Source: Calditrichota bacterium
GTDB lineage: Bacteria; Calditrichota; Calditrichia; RBG-13-44-9; J042
Direction: 5' to 3'
DNA length: 64,000 nt
Assembly: GCA_013150955.1 (NCBI GenBank)
Contig: JAADJD010000004.1
Coordinates: 24,284-88,283 of the forward strand
In this document: one piece after another, positions 45,020-54,529 of the stretch
Numbering within the stretch: position 1 is the stretch's first letter
How the letters are laid out: every line of letters starts with the position of its first letter
Notes under the pieces: model-generated
What the model saw: the letters and a program-made list of their open reading frames with translations, nothing else
Told to the model about the DNA's origin: nothing
Databases searched by the model: none
Program-made: the position numbers and the translations under genes

Positions 45020-45337
45020 ATGAGGAAAGTTGTGAAAAACGATCTGGTAATGGTGATTAGCGGAAATTATCGGGGCAAGACCGGAAAAATTCTGAAAGTT
45101 TTTCCGAAGAAGAATCGCGTCATTGTGGAAGGGGTGAATCTGATCAAACGCCATACACGTCCCACGCAGAAATTACCCCAGGGTGGGATTATTGAAAAAG
45201 AGGCTCCGATTCATATTTCCAATGTTAAAGTGATTTGCCCCAAGTGCAATCGTCCCACGCGTGTGGGCTTTCGTTTCTTGGATGACGGTTCCAAGGTTCG
45301 CTACTGTAAACACAAAGATTGCGGCGAGATGATCTAA
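45020..45337 (+). CDS. rplX: Ribosomal protein L24 with C-terminal zinc-like knuckles
   Basis: 105 residues. The KOW domain ([20 protein letters not shown]) is standard. The C-terminal part carries [13 protein letters not shown] and [13 protein letters not shown], i.e. CxxC plus CxxxxC, which enterobacterial and Bacillus L24 lack. A structural zinc site is the likely reason. L24 initiates 50S assembly. Confidence 0.96.
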   Translation: MRKVVKNDLVMVISGNYRGKTGKILKVFPKKNRVIVEGVNLIKRHTRPTQKLPQGGIIEKEAPIHISNVKVICPKCNRPTRVGFRFLDDGSKVRYCKHKDCGEMI

Positions 45338-45356
45338 ATATGGGGAACGGTGAGTA

Positions 45357-45908
45357 ATGGAGAAATATATTCCACGACTGCAGAAAAAATATCGCGAAGA
45401 GATTATACCGGCCTTGATGAAACGTTTTGGCTATAAGAACGTGATGCAGGTACCTCGGTTGGAAAAGATCGTGCTAAATATGGGTGTGGGTGAAGCGGTA
45501 CAGGATCCCAAGGAGCTGGATCGCGCCATGGAAGACCTGGCCATCATTTCCGGACAGAAGCCGGCGTATACCACGGCCAAGAAATCAATCTCCAATTTTA
45601 AGTTGCGCAAGGGAATGAAAATTGGTTGCCGGGTCACCCTGCGCGGTGCTCGCATGTATGAATTCCTGGATCGTTTCATCAATCTGGCGGTTCCGCGCAT
45701 TCGCGACTTTCGGGGTCTGTCGGATAAATCATTCGATGGACGGGGGAATTATTCAGTGGGTATCCGGGAACAAATTATTTTCCCCGAAATTAATGTGGAT
45801 AAAATCGATAAGATCCGCGGACTGGACATCACCTTTGTCACCACAGCGGATAATGATGAAGAAGCTTACGAATTGTTAAAAGCGTTTGGGATGCCATTTA
45901 AAAAATAA
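45357..45908 (+). CDS. rplE: Ribosomal protein L5
   Basis: 183 residues. [20 protein letters not shown] opening and [16 protein letters not shown], then [16 protein letters not shown] and the central RDFRGL. It binds 5S rRNA. Standard length. Confidence 0.98.
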   Translation: MEKYIPRLQKKYREEIIPALMKRFGYKNVMQVPRLEKIVLNMGVGEAVQDPKELDRAMEDLAIISGQKPAYTTAKKSISNFKLRKGMKIGCRVTLRGARMYEFLDRFINLAVPRIRDFRGLSDKSFDGRGNYSVGIREQIIFPEINVDKIDKIRGLDITFVTTADNDEEAYELLKAFGMPFKK

Positions 45909-45923
45909 AAAAGGAGAAGTGCG

Positions 45924-46109
45924 TTGGCCAAGAAAGCATTAATCGCAAAGGCGAAAAAACCACAGAAATTTAAAGTGCGTGAATATCATCGCTGCGAACG
46001 GTGTGGTCGTCCCAGAGCCTATTACCGGAAGTTTGGCCTGTGCCGCATTTGTTTCCGTGAGCTGGCAAACAAAGGCGAAATTCCTGGCGTAACCAAGGCA
46101 AGCTGGTAA
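45924..46109 (+). CDS. rpsN: Ribosomal protein S14, zinc type (S14Z)
   Basis: 61 residues from a TTG start behind AAGGAGAAG. The short form with two CxxC knuckles ([20 protein letters not shown]) binds zinc, in contrast to the longer Cys-free S14. It completes the 30S head. Position between rplE and rpsH is the standard one. Confidence 0.97.
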   Translation: MAKKALIAKAKKPQKFKVREYHRCERCGRPRAYYRKFGLCRICFRELANKGEIPGVTKASW

Positions 46110-46127
46110 AAATCGGGAGATGTGAAT

Positions 46128-46526
46128 ATGTCGATGTCTGATCCTATTGCTGATTTCTTAACACGAATTCGAAATGCCCTGATGGCAAAACACCGAATGG
46201 TGGATATACCTGCTTCGAACATGAAGAAAAGAATGGCCCAGATTTTGTACGAACAGGGCTTTATTCGCAATTACATCATCATAGACGATGGCAAGCAGGG
46301 AATCATTCGCCTGTTTTTAAAATATGATCGCAACGGGCGACCGGTGATTCATGAATTGAAGCGGATTAGCAAACCTGGTCGTCGGGTGTACGTTCCGGTT
46401 GACCAGTTGCCTCGTGTAAAAAACAACATGGGCATTGCCATTATCAGTACCTCCAAAGGTGTGATGACCGAACGCCAGGCGAAAAAAGAAAGGGTTGGTG
46501 GAGAAGTTCTCTGTTACATCTGGTGA
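46128..46526 (+). CDS. rpsH: Ribosomal protein S8
   Basis: 132 residues. I use ATG 46128, seven bases after GGGAGA; a GTG two codons before (46122) and another ATG at 46134 are alternatives. [18 protein letters not shown] and the end [20 protein letters not shown] are canonical. In E. coli S8 represses the spc operon; no repressor site mimic could be identified by eye here. Confidence 0.97.
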   Translation: MSMSDPIADFLTRIRNALMAKHRMVDIPASNMKKRMAQILYEQGFIRNYIIIDDGKQGIIRLFLKYDRNGRPVIHELKRISKPGRRVYVPVDQLPRVKNNMGIAIISTSKGVMTERQAKKERVGGEVLCYIW

Positions 46527-46549
46527 CCAAAACTGAGAGGGGTTCTAAA

Positions 46550-47089
46550 GTGTCTCGAATTGGGAGATTGCCAATAAAAGTTCCTGAAAATGTGGACGTG
46601 AAAATTGAGAAGGGCCTGGTTACGGTGAAAGGGCCCAAGGGTGAGTTAAAACAGGAAATTCACCCGGACATGATTGTGGAGATGGAAGATCGGACCATCT
46701 ACGTCAAACGACCTTCAGATGATAAGCAATGGCGCGCTTTGCACGGTTTGACGCGAACATTGATTAACAATATGATCGTTGGGGTAACACAGGGCTACAC
46801 CAAAAAGCTGGTTATCGAAGGTGTGGGATACCGCGCCGAAAAGAAGGGGAAGGGCATCCAGCTGGCCCTGGGATATTCTCATCCTATTTATTTTGTGCCC
46901 CCGGCCAGCATTCAGGTGGATGTACCGGCTCCGACGCAGATTACCGTTTCCGGCATTGACAAGGTGCTGGTAGGGCAGGTGGCGGCTAAGATTCGTTCGT
47001 TTCGGCCACCGGAACCTTACAAGGGTAAGGGCATTCGCTACGAAGGAGAGATTATCCGACGCAAGGCGGGTAAAGCAGGCGCTAAATAA
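46550..47089 (+). CDS. rplF: Ribosomal protein L6
   Basis: 179 residues from GTG 46550, behind GAGAGGGG; the upstream open frame into rpsH is not used. SRIGRLPIKVPENVDVKIEK opening and the C-terminal RPPEPYKGKGIRYEGE motif are standard. It sits near the factor-binding site. Confidence 0.97.
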   Translation: MSRIGRLPIKVPENVDVKIEKGLVTVKGPKGELKQEIHPDMIVEMEDRTIYVKRPSDDKQWRALHGLTRTLINNMIVGVTQGYTKKLVIEGVGYRAEKKGKGIQLALGYSHPIYFVPPASIQVDVPAPTQITVSGIDKVLVGQVAAKIRSFRPPEPYKGKGIRYEGEIIRRKAGKAGAK

Positions 47090-47106
47090 ACGGCGAAGGA
47101 GTGTGA

Positions 47107-47460
47107 GTGATCATGAAGAGATTGGACAGAAGAAAACGACGGAAAAAGAAAATCATTGGAACCCCGGAACGTCCGCGACTGGTGGTGTATCGGAGTTTAA
47201 AGTATATCTATGGACAAATTGTGGATGACACCCAGCAAAAAACGCTGTTTGGGGCATCCAACCTGAGCAAGGAGATTCGTGACGAAGTTAAAAAAGCCAA
47301 AAGCAAAATCGAAGCCAGTCGCATTGTGGGGCAATACATTGCCAAAAAAGCGCTGGAGAAGAATATTAAGAAGATTGTCTTTGATCGGAATGGTTACAAG
47401 TATCACGGTCGGGTGAAGGCATTGGCCGAAGGTGCCCGAGAAGGTGGTTTAGAGTTCTAA
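47107..47460 (+). CDS. rplR: Ribosomal protein L18
   Basis: 117 residues. The GTG at 47107 is five bases from AAGGAG; ATG 47113 is eleven bases away, so either is possible and the difference is two residues. [20 protein letters not shown] and the end [20 protein letters not shown] are canonical. It binds 5S rRNA with L5. Confidence 0.96.
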   Translation: MIMKRLDRRKRRKKKIIGTPERPRLVVYRSLKYIYGQIVDDTQQKTLFGASNLSKEIRDEVKKAKSKIEASRIVGQYIAKKALEKNIKKIVFDRNGYKYHGRVKALAEGAREGGLEF

Positions 47461-47477
47461 AAAAACGAAGAGAGGGT

Positions 47478-47990
47478 ATGGTGAACCAGAAGATTAATCC
47501 ACTGGAATTGGATCTGAAGGAAAAGGTTGTTTATATCAACCGGGTGGCCAAGGTTGTGAAGGGTGGACGGCGGTTTAGTTTTAGCGCGATTGTGGTCGTG
47601 GGTGATGGTAATGGTCACGTGGGTGTTGGACTGGGGAAGGCACGAGAAGTGATCAATGCCATTGCCAAAGCCACGGAAAAGGCCAAAAAGAACATTATTA
47701 AAATCAGTATCGTTGACGGCACCATTCCCTATGATGTCTACGGGAAATACGGTGCAGGGAAGGTAATCCTGAAACCGGCATCTCCGGGTACCGGAGTGAT
47801 TGCCGGAGGGCCTGTCCGGGCCATTTGCGAAGCGGTTGGCATCAAAGACATTCTGACGAAGATTCTGGGCTCTTCCAATCCGCACAATATTGTGAAGGCC
47901 ACTCTTGTGGCGCTACAAAAGCTGGAAGATCCCATGACCATTGCCCGCAATCGAGGCAAATCGCTAAAGGAATTGTTTAGAGGGTACTGA
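47478..47990 (+). CDS. rpsE: Ribosomal protein S5
   Basis: 170 residues. [20 protein letters not shown] opening with the GGRRFSF loop linked to spectinomycin response and the S5 domain [17 protein letters not shown]. It helps proofreading and mRNA helicase activity at the entry site. Confidence 0.98.
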   Translation: MVNQKINPLELDLKEKVVYINRVAKVVKGGRRFSFSAIVVVGDGNGHVGVGLGKAREVINAIAKATEKAKKNIIKISIVDGTIPYDVYGKYGAGKVILKPASPGTGVIAGGPVRAICEAVGIKDILTKILGSSNPHNIVKATLVALQKLEDPMTIARNRGKSLKELFRGY

Positions 47991-48009
47991 ATAGCAGAGA
48001 GAAAAGGTT

Positions 48010-48210
48010 ATGGCGAAGAAAAAACAGAAATTGCTGAAGATTACGCAGGTGCGCAGTAAAATTGGCCAGAAGCCCAAGGCCCGACGAACCATCGAAGCCC
48101 TGGGATTGAAGCGCTTACACCATACGGTGATTCACAAAGATACGCCTCAAATTCGCGGCATGATTAATCGTGTGCAGCATATGGTGGTTGTAGAAGAGAT
48201 AGAGGAATAA
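48010..48210 (+). CDS. rpmD: Ribosomal protein L30
   Basis: 66 residues with the family motif QVRSKIGQKPKARRTIEALG and LKRLHHTVIHKDTPQIRGMI. Slightly longer than the ~60 usual because of basic N-terminal and acidic C-terminal ends (VVVEEIEE). 19 bases after rpsE. Confidence 0.95.
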   Translation: MAKKKQKLLKITQVRSKIGQKPKARRTIEALGLKRLHHTVIHKDTPQIRGMINRVQHMVVVEEIEE

Positions 48211-48232
48211 CAGGAATAGGTGGGGAAAGATC

Positions 48233-48670
48233 ATGGATTTAAGCACGTTACGGAAAGCGCCTGGATCGACCCGAAAGAATAAACGCATCGGTCGTGGCGA
48301 AGGCTCCGGCCACGGTTGTACCGCAGGACGGGGTACCAAGGGGCAACGTTCCCGCTCTGGTTCAAAGCGCAGAGCCTGGTTCGAAGGCGGGCAGATGCCC
48401 ATTCAACGCCGATTGCCAAAGTTTGGTTTTCACCATTACGGCCGGGTGGAATATCAGGTGGTCAATGTGGGCGATCTGGAGCGCATCAAGGGGGATGAGA
48501 TTACCCCGGAAATTCTTCGAGAGGCCGGACTGATCAAGAAAATGTCTCAACCCGTAAAATTGCTGGGAGACGGGGAGGTTCAAAAGGCGTTTCAGGTAAA
48601 AGTTCATGCCATAAGTAAATCGGCGCGCGAGAAAATTGAAAAAGCTGGAGGCTCGGTTACGCTATTATGA
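48233..48670 (+). CDS. rplO: Ribosomal protein L15
   Basis: 145 residues. RIGRGEGSGHGCTAGRGTKG and QRSRSGSKRRAWFEGGQMPI are the typical glycine/arginine-rich N-terminal region threading into 23S rRNA. Its stop overlaps the secY start by four bases (ATGA), coupling ribosome and translocon synthesis. Confidence 0.97.
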   Translation: MDLSTLRKAPGSTRKNKRIGRGEGSGHGCTAGRGTKGQRSRSGSKRRAWFEGGQMPIQRRLPKFGFHHYGRVEYQVVNVGDLERIKGDEITPEILREAGLIKKMSQPVKLLGDGEVQKAFQVKVHAISKSAREKIEKAGGSVTLL

Positions 48671-49989
48671 TTGAGACGTTTCGGAATATTTTCAAGATTC
48701 ATGATCTTCGAAAACGCATTCTGTTTACCGTGTTTATCCTGGCGCTGGAACGGGTGGGTACCCACATTGTAACGCCGGGTATCAACACCGAGATTCTGGC
48801 CCAGGCAATGAAGCAGCTTTCGGGAACCTTATTTGGATTGTACGACCTGTTTGCCGGTGGCGCCTTTAGTAAGGCGGCCATTTTTGGACTGGGCATCATG
48901 CCTTATATTAGTGCCTCCATTATTCTGCAGTTGCTGGGGGCCGTTATTCCCTATTTTCAGCGCCTGCAAAAAGAAGGGGAAGAGGGGCGCAAGAAAATTA
49001 TTCAATATACCCGATATGGAACCCTGCTGATTTCTGCCATGCAGGCCTTTGGTGTGGCCATCTTTCTGGAAAGCCTGAAGGATGCCGCCGGAAATCCAGC
49101 GGTGGCCAATCCCGGAATGGGATTCCGCCTGCTGACCATGACCGCCATGGCCACCGGTACCATGTTGATCATGTGGATGGGAGAATTGATTGACGAACGC
49201 GGTATCGGGAACGGGATTTCGCTGATCATTTTCATTGGAATTATTGCCCGCTTTCCGAGTGCGGCTCTGGAAGAATGGATTCAGCTAAGTAGCGGGAATC
49301 GCACCATTCTGGAGGAATTGTTCTTAATTGTGCTGGCGTTTGCCATTGTGGCCGGTGTGGTCGTATTGACGCAGGCGACCCGGAAAATCCCGGTACAATA
49401 CGCCAAGCGGGTGGTGGGCCGCAAGGTCTATGGCGGTGTCAATACGCATTTCCCTCTGCGGGTGAATACGGCTGGTGTGATGCCCATTATTTTTGCCCAG
49501 GCGATCATGTTTATTCCGAACACCTTTTTCCAGCTGTTCCCAGAAAGCGATTTTGTGGCCTCCTTGAGCAGTTATTTTGCGTACGACTCCTGGTTCTACT
49601 GGTTTGTGTATGGGTTGTTGATTGTGTTTTTCACCTATTTCTACACGGCAATTGCCCTGAATCCCGTTGATGTGGCGGATAATCTCAAGAAACAGGGCGG
49701 TTTTATTCCAGGCGTACGACCCGGTAAAAAGACGGCAGAATATCTGGATATGATTTTAACCCGAATTACCTTGCCGGGATCGATTGCCCTGGCTCTGATT
49801 GCCATTATTCCTTATTTCCTGGTGAAGTTTTTTAATGTATCCTATAACTATGCCTCGTTCTTTGGGGGTACGGGACTGCTGATTATTGTGGGGGTGGCGC
49901 TGGATACGATTCAACAGATCGAATCGCACCTGTACATGCGGCATTACGACGGCTTTATGCGGGGCGGAAGAATACGTGGTCGTCGCTAA
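48667..49989 (+). CDS. secY: Preprotein translocase subunit SecY
   Basis: 440 residues with ten transmembrane helices expected. FRNIFKIHDLRKRILFTVFI opening, plug/TM2 region GGAFSKAAIFGLGIMPYISA, YFQRLQKEGEEGRKKI cytosolic loop and C-terminal GTGLLIIVGVALDTIQQIES are canonical. The GGNRFN-type end is RGGRIRGRR. It forms the translocation channel with SecE from 23 kb upstream. No adk gene follows; map comes next after five bases. Confidence 0.98.
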   Translation: MIETFRNIFKIHDLRKRILFTVFILALERVGTHIVTPGINTEILAQAMKQLSGTLFGLYDLFAGGAFSKAAIFGLGIMPYISASIILQLLGAVIPYFQRLQKEGEEGRKKIIQYTRYGTLLISAMQAFGVAIFLESLKDAAGNPAVANPGMGFRLLTMTAMATGTMLIMWMGELIDERGIGNGISLIIFIGIIARFPSAALEEWIQLSSGNRTILEELFLIVLAFAIVAGVVVLTQATRKIPVQYAKRVVGRKVYGGVNTHFPLRVNTAGVMPIIFAQAIMFIPNTFFQLFPESDFVASLSSYFAYDSWFYWFVYGLLIVFFTYFYTAIALNPVDVADNLKKQGGFIPGVRPGKKTAEYLDMILTRITLPGSIALALIAIIPYFLVKFFNVSYNYASFFGGTGLLIIVGVALDTIQQIESHLYMRHYDGFMRGGRIRGRR

Positions 49990-49994
49990 CACTG

Positions 49995-50756
49995 ATGATA
50001 AGCATCAAGAACGAAAGAGCGCTGGAGTTGATGCGCATCAGCTCCAGAATTGTTGCCGAAACGTTTGAATATGTGGGTTCTTTGATACGACCTGGAATTA
50101 GCACCGGTTTTCTGGATGAGCGCATCGAAGCGTTTATCACAGAAAAAGGTGCGAGACCAGCTTTTAAGGGATTGTATGGTTTTCCGGCAAGCGCCTGTAT
50201 TTCGATCGATGAGGAAGTGGTGCACGGGATTCCATCGCGCAAGCGCATTCTGGAAGAGGGGATGATTGTGGGGATCGACATCGGCGTGGAATATCGCGGA
50301 TTTTTTGGGGATGCGGCCTACACCTTTGCTGTTGGTCAGGTGAGTACGGAAAAGAAGCGCTTGCTGCAGGTCACCTGGGAGGCCCTTTACAGAGGGATTG
50401 AGAAGGCGGTGGCGGGGAATCGGTTGCAGGATATTTCTGCAGCCATTCAGCAACACGCGGAATCGAATGGATATTCAGTGGTGCGTGAGCTGGTGGGACA
50501 CGGAATTGGCCGCCAGTTGCACGAAGATCCCCAGGTGCCGAATTATGGAACTCCGGGCAAGGGACCGAAGTTAAGAGAACGCATGACGCTGGCCATTGAG
50601 CCCATGGTGAACATGGGGAGTGCGGAGGTGGAAACATTACCGGATGGCTGGACGGTGGTCACGCGAGATCGAAAACCGAGCGCCCATTATGAACACACGG
50701 TGGTCGTGTGGAACGGAGAACCGGAAATTTTAACCAAACATTCATTAAGACCTTGA
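49995..50756 (+). CDS. map: Methionine aminopeptidase, type I
   Basis: 253 residues. The five metal ligands are visible in family positions: Asp in [11 protein letters not shown], Asp in FFGDAAYTF, His in [12 protein letters not shown], Glu in [11 protein letters not shown] and Glu in HYEHTVVV. It removes initiator methionine cotranslationally. No N-terminal zinc-finger extension. It is five bases downstream of secY and ten bases upstream of infA. Confidence 0.97.
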   Translation: MISIKNERALELMRISSRIVAETFEYVGSLIRPGISTGFLDERIEAFITEKGARPAFKGLYGFPASACISIDEEVVHGIPSRKRILEEGMIVGIDIGVEYRGFFGDAAYTFAVGQVSTEKKRLLQVTWEALYRGIEKAVAGNRLQDISAAIQQHAESNGYSVVRELVGHGIGRQLHEDPQVPNYGTPGKGPKLRERMTLAIEPMVNMGSAEVETLPDGWTVVTRDRKPSAHYEHTVVVWNGEPEILTKHSLRP

Positions 50757-50766
50757 GGTCAACAAA

Positions 50767-50985
50767 GTGGCAAAAGAACAGCCAATAACCGTAGACGGTA
50801 TCATTAAGGAAACATTGCCCAACGCAATGTTTCGGGTGGAGCTGGAGAGTGGGCACGAAGTACTGGCCCACGTTTCCGGGAAAATGCGCATGCATTTTAT
50901 CAAGATTCTTCCGGGGGACAAGGTGAAAGTGGAGCTTTCCCCCTACGACCTGACGCGAGGACGTATTATTTACCGCTACAAGTAA
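50767..50985 (+). CDS. infA: Translation initiation factor IF-1
   Basis: 72 residues from a GTG start. OB fold: [20 protein letters not shown] and [20 protein letters not shown], ending [13 protein letters not shown]. It occupies the A site during initiation. Usual place between map and rpmJ. Confidence 0.98.
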   Translation: MAKEQPITVDGIIKETLPNAMFRVELESGHEVLAHVSGKMRMHFIKILPGDKVKVELSPYDLTRGRIIYRYK

Positions 50986-51011
50986 ACGCAGAATTTAAGG
51001 AAGAGGATGAC

Positions 51012-51128
51012 ATGAAAGTACAGGCATCGGTAAAAAAACGGTGTGAGCATTGCCGAATCATTCGGCGCAAAGGTGTAGTCCGGGTGATTTGTAAACGAAA
51101 TCCGCGCCATAAGCAACGACAAGGTTAA
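51012..51128 (+). CDS. rpmJ: Ribosomal protein L36, zinc type
   Basis: A 38-residue protein: [20 protein letters not shown], then [16 protein letters not shown]. The CxxC...C...H set forms the zinc knuckle of the C+ form. AAGAGGATGAC precedes the ATG. Standard position before rpsM. Confidence 0.97.
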   Translation: MKVQASVKKRCEHCRIIRRKGVVRVICKRNPRHKQRQG

Positions 51129-51146
51129 AAACTGTAGGAGGTTGAA

Positions 51147-51518
51147 TTGGCACGCATTGTTGGTGTAGACTTACCGAAGAATAAACCTGTGGGCATTGCC
51201 CTGACATACATTTTCGGAATTGGCCGGACGTCTGCCCTGAAGATTTGCCAGGATACGGGAGTGGATCCGCAGAAGCGGGTGTATCAGCTGGCGGATGATG
51301 AAATTCGTCGCATTCGGGAGAACATTCAGCAGAATTACAAGGTGGAAGGGGCACTGAAGGCCGAGATTAATATGAATATTAAGCGTTTGATTGATATCAA
51401 TTGTTATCGAGGAATTCGGCATCGGATGGGATTACCGGTGCGAGGACAGCGCACCCGTACCAATGCTCGCACCCGGAAAGGGCGCCGTCGGGCCATTGGT
51501 GGAAAACGAAAAAAATAA
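51147..51518 (+). CDS. rpsM: Ribosomal protein S13
   Basis: 123 residues from a TTG start behind [29 protein letters not shown] opening, [15 protein letters not shown] helix-hairpin-helix region and the basic C-terminal tail ([20 protein letters not shown]) contacting P-site tRNA are canonical. Confidence 0.98.
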   Translation: MARIVGVDLPKNKPVGIALTYIFGIGRTSALKICQDTGVDPQKRVYQLADDEIRRIRENIQQNYKVEGALKAEINMNIKRLIDINCYRGIRHRMGLPVRGQRTRTNARTRKGRRRAIGGKRKK

Positions 51519-51545
51519 AAGGTGTGAATAGAAGGAGGATAAACC

Positions 51546-51935
51546 TTGGCGAAGAGAGGTCGTACGACACGTAAGAAGAAGGAACGGGTTGATGCTCATG
51601 GTGTGGCACACATTAAATCCACCTTTAACAATACCATTGTCACCATAACGGATTTGCAGGGGAATGTAATTTCCTGGGCCAGTGCCGGGAAGGTAGGATT
51701 TAAAGGGTCTCGAAAGAGTACCCCTTTTGCGGCCCAGCTGGCTGCAGAGACCGCGGCCAAGGAGGCCATGGATCTGGGACTGCAAAAGGTCGACATCGAG
51801 GTGAAAGGTCCAGGAGCCGGACGGGAAGCGGCAATTCGCTCCCTGCAGGCGGCTGGACTGGAAATCCTTTCCATTAAAGATGTGACGCCCATTCCTCACA
51901 ATGGGTGTCGACCACCAAAGAAACGTCGGGTGTAA
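51546..51935 (+). CDS. rpsK: Ribosomal protein S11
   Basis: 129 residues from a TTG start behind [28 protein letters not shown] and the end [18 protein letters not shown] are canonical. It lines the E-site mRNA path. The usual bacterial N-terminal basic tail is present ([13 protein letters not shown]). Confidence 0.98.
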   Translation: MAKRGRTTRKKKERVDAHGVAHIKSTFNNTIVTITDLQGNVISWASAGKVGFKGSRKSTPFAAQLAAETAAKEAMDLGLQKVDIEVKGPGAGREAAIRSLQAAGLEILSIKDVTPIPHNGCRPPKKRRV

Positions 51936-51962
51936 AATGAAAACGAATGGAGAAAGAGGTTA

Positions 51963-52592
51963 ATGGCACGTTATACAGGACCAGTATGTAAACTGTGCAG
52001 ACGCGAAGGCGAGAAATTGTTCCTGAAAGGGGCGCGGTGCTTCTCCGCTAAATGCTCCTTCGAAAAGCGGTCCTATCCTCCGGGACAGCACGGATTGTCC
52101 AAACGCAGCAAACTGTCGGAATACGGCATCCAGTTGCGGGAAAAGCAGAAGGTCAAACGGATCTATGGGGTACTGGAGAAGCAGTTCAAGAATTATTACG
52201 AGAAGGCATCCCGTCAGAAAGGGGTAACGGGAGAGAACCTGTTGAAAATTCTGGAAAGCCGTTTAGACAATGTGGTCTACCGATTGGGTTTTGCCCCATC
52301 GCGAAAGGCAGCGCGACAGCTGGTATTGCACAAGCACTTTATGGTCAACGGGCGGGTGGTGAACATCCCGTCATATTTGCTGCGACCGGGGGATGTGGTT
52401 TCCGTACGCGAGAAAAGTAAAAAATTGGCCGTGATTCACGAATCGTTGCGCCGGGTGAAAGATGAAAATCTGGTACCCTGGTTGCGGTTGGATAAGGCCA
52501 AATTGCAGGGCGAGTTCATGGATGTACCCAATCGGCAGGATATCCCGATTGACGTTCAGGAAAGCTTGATCGTCGAGCTGTACTCCAAATAA
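51963..52592 (+). CDS. rpsD: Ribosomal protein S4, zinc type
   Basis: 209 residues. The N-terminus carries VCKLCRREG and GARCFSAKC, four cysteines forming a zinc site, i.e. the C+ form. The S4 RNA-binding domain ([20 protein letters not shown]) follows. It nucleates 30S assembly and in some bacteria represses the alpha operon. Confidence 0.98.
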   Translation: MARYTGPVCKLCRREGEKLFLKGARCFSAKCSFEKRSYPPGQHGLSKRSKLSEYGIQLREKQKVKRIYGVLEKQFKNYYEKASRQKGVTGENLLKILESRLDNVVYRLGFAPSRKAARQLVLHKHFMVNGRVVNIPSYLLRPGDVVSVREKSKKLAVIHESLRRVKDENLVPWLRLDKAKLQGEFMDVPNRQDIPIDVQESLIVELYSK

Positions 52593-52638
52593 ACCCTGGT
52601 AAATAATCTTAAACCAATAAAACGATGTTTGGAGAAGT

Positions 52639-53622
52639 ATGAACACGATAAATATGTTAATGCCAGAAAAAGTTGAGCTGGATGAAGCTTCTTATTCCAC
52701 GACTTTCGGGCGCTTTATCGTCCAGCCTCTGGAACGGGGTTACGGGGTTACCCTGGGGAATCTATTTCGTCGGGTGTTGCTGTCCTCCATTCAGGGAGCG
52801 GCCATAACGGCTATCCGGGTGGATGGTGTGTACCACGAATTCTCCACCATTAAGGGCGTGAAGGAAGACCTGACGGAAATCATTCTGAACCTGAAGGAAG
52901 TGCGGATCAAACTGTTAAACAAGCGCCCGGACAAGGTCACCCTGCATTTGAAAGGTCCGGGTGAGTTTAAAGCCGGTGATCTGGAAAAGTACACCACAGA
53001 TTTTGAAGTGCTGAATCCGGATTTGCACATTGCCACCCTGAACGAGGACGCCGATTTTGAAATGGAAATCCGGGTAGGGAAGGGCCGGGGCTATGTCCCG
53101 GCAGAGGAAAACAAACCCCTGGAGGCGTCCATTGGCCTGATCCCCATCGATGCCATTTTCTCTCCCATCAAAAAAGTGCGTTTTGATGTGGAGAATGTGC
53201 GGGTGGGACAGCGAACAGATTACGAGAAGCTGGTGCTGGAGATTGAAACCGACGGTAGCATTACCCCGGATGATGCGCTGACCTATGCCGGCAAGATTAT
53301 TAAGGACCACGTGCAGCTGTTCATCAATTTCGACATTGAGCCCGAAGAGGAAGAGGCTCAGGAAATTGATGAGGAAGTCCTGCGTATCAAGAAACTGCTG
53401 AAGATGAGTGTGGATGAGCTGGAACTGTCCGTGAGATCCCACAATTGTTTGAAGAATGCCAATATTAAAACCATTGGGGATCTGGTCCGGCTGGATGAAT
53501 CGGAATTATTGAAATTCCGGAATTTTGGGCGCAAGTCCTTACAGGAAATTCAGGAGATTCTGGAGAAGAAGGGATTACATTTTGGAATGGATGTAGACAA
53601 ATACCTGAAGGGTGAAGATTAA
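52639..53622 (+). CDS. rpoA: RNA polymerase alpha subunit
   Basis: 327 residues. The N-terminal dimerisation domain has [20 protein letters not shown] and [19 protein letters not shown] sequence (here [20 protein letters not shown]). An acidic linker is followed by the C-terminal DNA/activator-binding domain ([39 protein letters not shown]). Standard length. Alpha operon position between rpsD and rplQ. Confidence 0.98.
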   Translation: MNTINMLMPEKVELDEASYSTTFGRFIVQPLERGYGVTLGNLFRRVLLSSIQGAAITAIRVDGVYHEFSTIKGVKEDLTEIILNLKEVRIKLLNKRPDKVTLHLKGPGEFKAGDLEKYTTDFEVLNPDLHIATLNEDADFEMEIRVGKGRGYVPAEENKPLEASIGLIPIDAIFSPIKKVRFDVENVRVGQRTDYEKLVLEIETDGSITPDDALTYAGKIIKDHVQLFINFDIEPEEEEAQEIDEEVLRIKKLLKMSVDELELSVRSHNCLKNANIKTIGDLVRLDESELLKFRNFGRKSLQEIQEILEKKGLHFGMDVDKYLKGED

Positions 53623-53641
53623 TTAAGAAACGGAGTCACAC

Positions 53642-54370
53642 ATGCGGCATCGAAAGAAAGTTAAAAAGCTGGGAAGAACGGCAAGTCATCGACGGGCTTT
53701 GTTAAGGAATCTGGCAGCGCAAATTATTCAACATCATCAGGTAAAAACAACACTGGCCAAGGCCAAGGCCGCCCGAAGTTTTGTGGAACGTTTGATTACA
53801 TACGGGAAGAAGAACACCGTTCATGCGCGTCGGCTGGCGTTTAAGCAGCTTCAGAATCGGACGCTGGTGAAAATGTTGTTTGATGAGATTGCTCCCACCT
53901 ATGCGGATCGCAACGGCGGGTACACCCGGGTGATCAAGCTGGGACAACGACGGGGAGATGGCGCCCAGATGGCCATCCTTCAGCTGGTGGGATTTGAAGA
54001 GGTGGTTGTCGAGGAAAAACCCAAAGCACGTCGGAAGGCCCGGCCAAAGCAGAAAGAGGAGCCGGCTGAAGTCGCCGCCGCGGAAGAGACGCCACCAGCA
54101 GAAACCCCAGTAGAAGAAAAAACAGAAAAAGAAGAAGAAGTAGAACAGCCGAAGGAACCGGCAGCCGAGGAAAAGAAGGAAGCCGAAGCCAAGGAAAGCC
54201 CGGCCGAGCCAGCGGTGGAAGAAAAACCGGCCGAGTCGGAGGCTGCAGGTGAGGAGAAAGCATCTGTAAAAGAATCCGCCGAAGCCGAAAAAGCGGCTGA
54301 GAAGAGTGAGTCTGAAACCGAGGAAAAGAAAGAGAAAAAAACAGCGTCCAAGAAGAAAGCCAAAGAATAA
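53642..54370 (+). CDS. rplQ: Ribosomal protein L17 with long acidic C-terminal tail
   Basis: The first ~118 residues are a complete L17 (MRHRKKVKKLGRTASHRRAL, NGGYTRVIKLGQRRGDGAQM). A tail of about 125 residues follows, nearly entirely Glu, Lys, Ala and Pro (for example EEPAEVAAAEETPPAETP). It doubles the protein and looks disordered. Shorter Glu/Ala/Lys tails on L17 occur in several FCB-group bacteria; function unknown. The coding strand shows AGAAGAAGA-like runs, so the gene may be prone to length variation. A strong terminator follows after 20 bases, ending the ribosomal mega-cluster. Confidence 0.96.
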   Translation: MRHRKKVKKLGRTASHRRALLRNLAAQIIQHHQVKTTLAKAKAARSFVERLITYGKKNTVHARRLAFKQLQNRTLVKMLFDEIAPTYADRNGGYTRVIKLGQRRGDGAQMAILQLVGFEEVVVEEKPKARRKARPKQKEEPAEVAAAEETPPAETPVEEKTEKEEEVEQPKEPAAEEKKEAEAKESPAEPAVEEKPAESEAAGEEKASVKESAEAEKAAEKSESETEEKKEKKTASKKKAKE

Positions 54371-54390
54371 CGATTGATATAAATTGAAAG

Positions 54391-54430
54391 CAAAAAGCGG
54401 CATTCGGCGAAAACTGGGTGCCGCTTTTTG
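54391..54430 (+). terminator. Intrinsic terminator of the ribosomal mega-cluster
   Basis: CAAAAAGCGGCA (54391-54402) pairs with TGCCGCTTTTTG (54419-54430); the 3' arm runs into TTTTTGTTT. A 12-bp stem with a U-rich 3' side 20 bases after the rplQ stop. Symmetry of the A/T arms makes it potentially bidirectional. Confidence 0.9.
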
Positions 54431-54490
54431 TTTGATCGGAAATGGGAAGGAGCATCATTTTATTATGATTCAAACGGTTCAAATGTTAAA

Positions 54491-54518
54491 TTGACAGGAA
54501 ACCGTTAACCCATAACGA
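54491..54518 (+). promoter_or_regulatory. Candidate promoter of the SpoIID-domain gene
   Basis: A perfect TTGACA (54491-54496) is followed after 16 bp by the weak -10 TAACGA (54513-54518). The start codon at 54530 is only 11 bases further, implying a very short leader. The preceding terminator makes a new promoter necessary in this gap. Confidence 0.35.
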
Positions 54519-54529
54519 ACAGAAGAGCA

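Noticed and set aside
53702..54482. Long antisense frames opposite the rplQ tail
   Set aside because: They are Phe/Leu/Ser-rich complements of the Glu/Lys/Ala tail and have no start signals.
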